Positions 62,877-64,000 of a stretch of 64,000 nucleotides of DNA are shown here, piece by piece. Under the pieces are notes generated by a model. That model had not been told where the DNA came from. It saw only the letters and a list, made by a program, of their open reading frames with translations, and searched no databases. The translations under genes and the position numbers were made by a program. Source of the stretch: Quillaja saponaria (taxonomy: Eukaryota; Streptophyta; Magnoliopsida; Fabales; Quillajaceae); the NCBI GenBank assembly GCA_029379385.1, contig CM055618.1:20375071-20439070 (forward strand), in the 5' to 3' direction. Position 1 is the stretch's first letter. The number at the start of each line of letters is the position of its first letter.

Positions 62877-64000
62877 TTCTTTCTGTAAAAGCCGAATCCC
62901 CAATTCAATTATTGATTACCGCCAACGAAACCCTAACACTAAACCTACCACTGAATTTCGCGCCAAATGTCAGGAAAGAAGGAATGATGATCGTGCCCTC
63001 TGCCCTCAAAAAGCTCATATTTGAGACACAATATGGGGTTTCGGGTGGCCCTTTTTCAGCCCATAATTGCTACAGGCCTATATAATTTCAGGCCCATATT
63101 TTTATTAGGCCTAAGAAGGGATTTCGCGCACAAGTTACACGATGAGAATTTGAGTGGTGCGAGGAATGTCAAATAGGAATGTAATTTGCATTGACGCACA
63201 TCAGATTATTAAAGATAAGGTTGAGATTATGATTAAAAAGAAAAAGATAAGATTGAGATTCCTCCAAGGCCTTAAGTTGCTTTATTCCTTGTCTATTAGA
63301 CAGATTGATTGCTTTTGATTCGATAAACTAGTCCAAACACATCCTAATAGTTAAATAATAATATATAAAAAAATAGATGCTAAGCAAAATAATAACAAAA
63401 ATAAAAAAATTGATTGCTAGGTTCCTTAAGCATCGTTAAAAAGGTGAGACAAGTTTAATTACTTTGAAATTTATGAAAATTAAAATATCTCATAATTAAT
63501 TTTTTTTTTGTTGGTATAATTTCAAGAATTTTTTTAATAATTATCTAAAAGTACCTGTTAAGTTATAATAAAATAATTTATGTATTAAATAACATTAAAA
63601 TTATATTAACTATTTTTTAAATAATACAAATTTTAATGCGTAGAATCTACCCGTTAAAAAATATAAATTTAAAATTTGATTGAACTCTGTGCTCAAATCC
63701 AATAAATTATTTACATTTTTGGAAACGCACCTTGGGCTTGAGCGTCCCTTAGCATTGATTCTTGATAACATAAATCTTGGAGAACCGATCTTACCAGATG
63801 TCAAGTGTGCCAAGATATGGAGAGTGGAGACCCCACCTCCCACAAAACACAGTCAATTTTAATTCCTCCACCTAACCTTTCTTTCTTTTAGAGGTATGTA
63901 GGCGTAGTTTGTATTTTGTTGCTCTATAAAAAGGGTTTCTAAGCCAATAATATTTATTCAAGAATAAACAAGACCAATAAGAACAGAGGTAAATCATTCA
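62877..64000. other. Promoter of the hydrolase gene and AT-rich right edge
   Basis: No complete gene. Ends with a TATA box and leader-like sequence described separately. Confidence 0.55.
63925..63932 (+). promoter_or_regulatory. TATA box near the right edge (promoter or LTR)
   Basis: GCTCTATAAAAAGGG followed by about 65 bases containing TATTCAAGAATAAACAAG. This could be the promoter of a gene beyond the window or the R region of a copia-type LTR. The element ends are not in view. Confidence 0.45.

Noticed and set aside
1..64000. CRISPR arrays, bacterial operons, rRNA genes or an organelle insert
   Set aside because: No direct-repeat/spacer pattern, no Shine-Dalgarno-led operons, no rRNA or organelle gene blocks; all coding sequence is intron-containing plant nuclear type.

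Overview
This is nuclear DNA from a flowering plant, almost certainly a eudicot. The evidence is AT-rich intergenic DNA, GT-AG introns of a hundred to about a thousand bases, a nuclear tRNA-Leu, and plant-specific gene families (HeLo-type MLKL, CIP1, TBL acetyltransferase, 3xHMG-box, group III WRKY, R3-MYB). I cannot name the species. Twelve protein genes with recognisable families, one small gene of unknown function, one Ser/Gln-rich small gene, the first exon of a transporter and one tRNA are supported. Exon boundaries were worked out by hand from splice sites and reading frame.

Left part (1-26 kb): the first exon of a CMP-sialic-acid-transporter-like gene on the minus strand; a plant MLKL-type HeLo/pseudokinase gene; the spliceosomal Crooked-neck (CRNKL1/Clf1) gene; tRNA-Leu(UAA); and two tandem CIP1-type coiled-coil genes. 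The second CIP1 gene carries four in-frame copies of an exactly 600-base repeat. Every reading frame in this part is clean.

Middle part (26-53 kb): adenine nucleotide carrier ADNT1 (minus), a TBL O-acetyltransferase, a 3xHMG-box mitotic chromatin protein with AACGG (MSA-type) cores upstream, a GABA-transporter-2-like carrier, a small unknown gene, nucleoporin/GATOR2 SEH1, a plastid DUF3593 membrane protein with an 18-base exon, and a group III WRKY gene (minus). In five of these genes the conserved frame is interrupted, and every interruption I could resolve is an inserted base (one is four bases), never a deletion. The WRKY gene has about six. I read this as probable uncorrected insertion errors in the assembly rather than five independent pseudogenes, but cannot prove it.

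Right part (53-64 kb): mostly AT-rich intergenic DNA with a CACTA-like non-autonomous element, plus a three-exon R3-MYB (CPC/TRY type) gene (minus), a Ser/Gln-rich small gene with a premature stop, a TEX30-like alpha/beta hydrolase (minus), and a TATA box at the right edge.

The gene set matches, from memory, two Arabidopsis segments (around At5g41730-At5g41850 and At1g64300-At1g64370) plus a piece near At4g01080-At4g01100. The window therefore looks like an ancestral block that was duplicated and sorted in Arabidopsis. The genes are otherwise functionally unrelated housekeeping, immune and developmental genes; there is no operon-like system.
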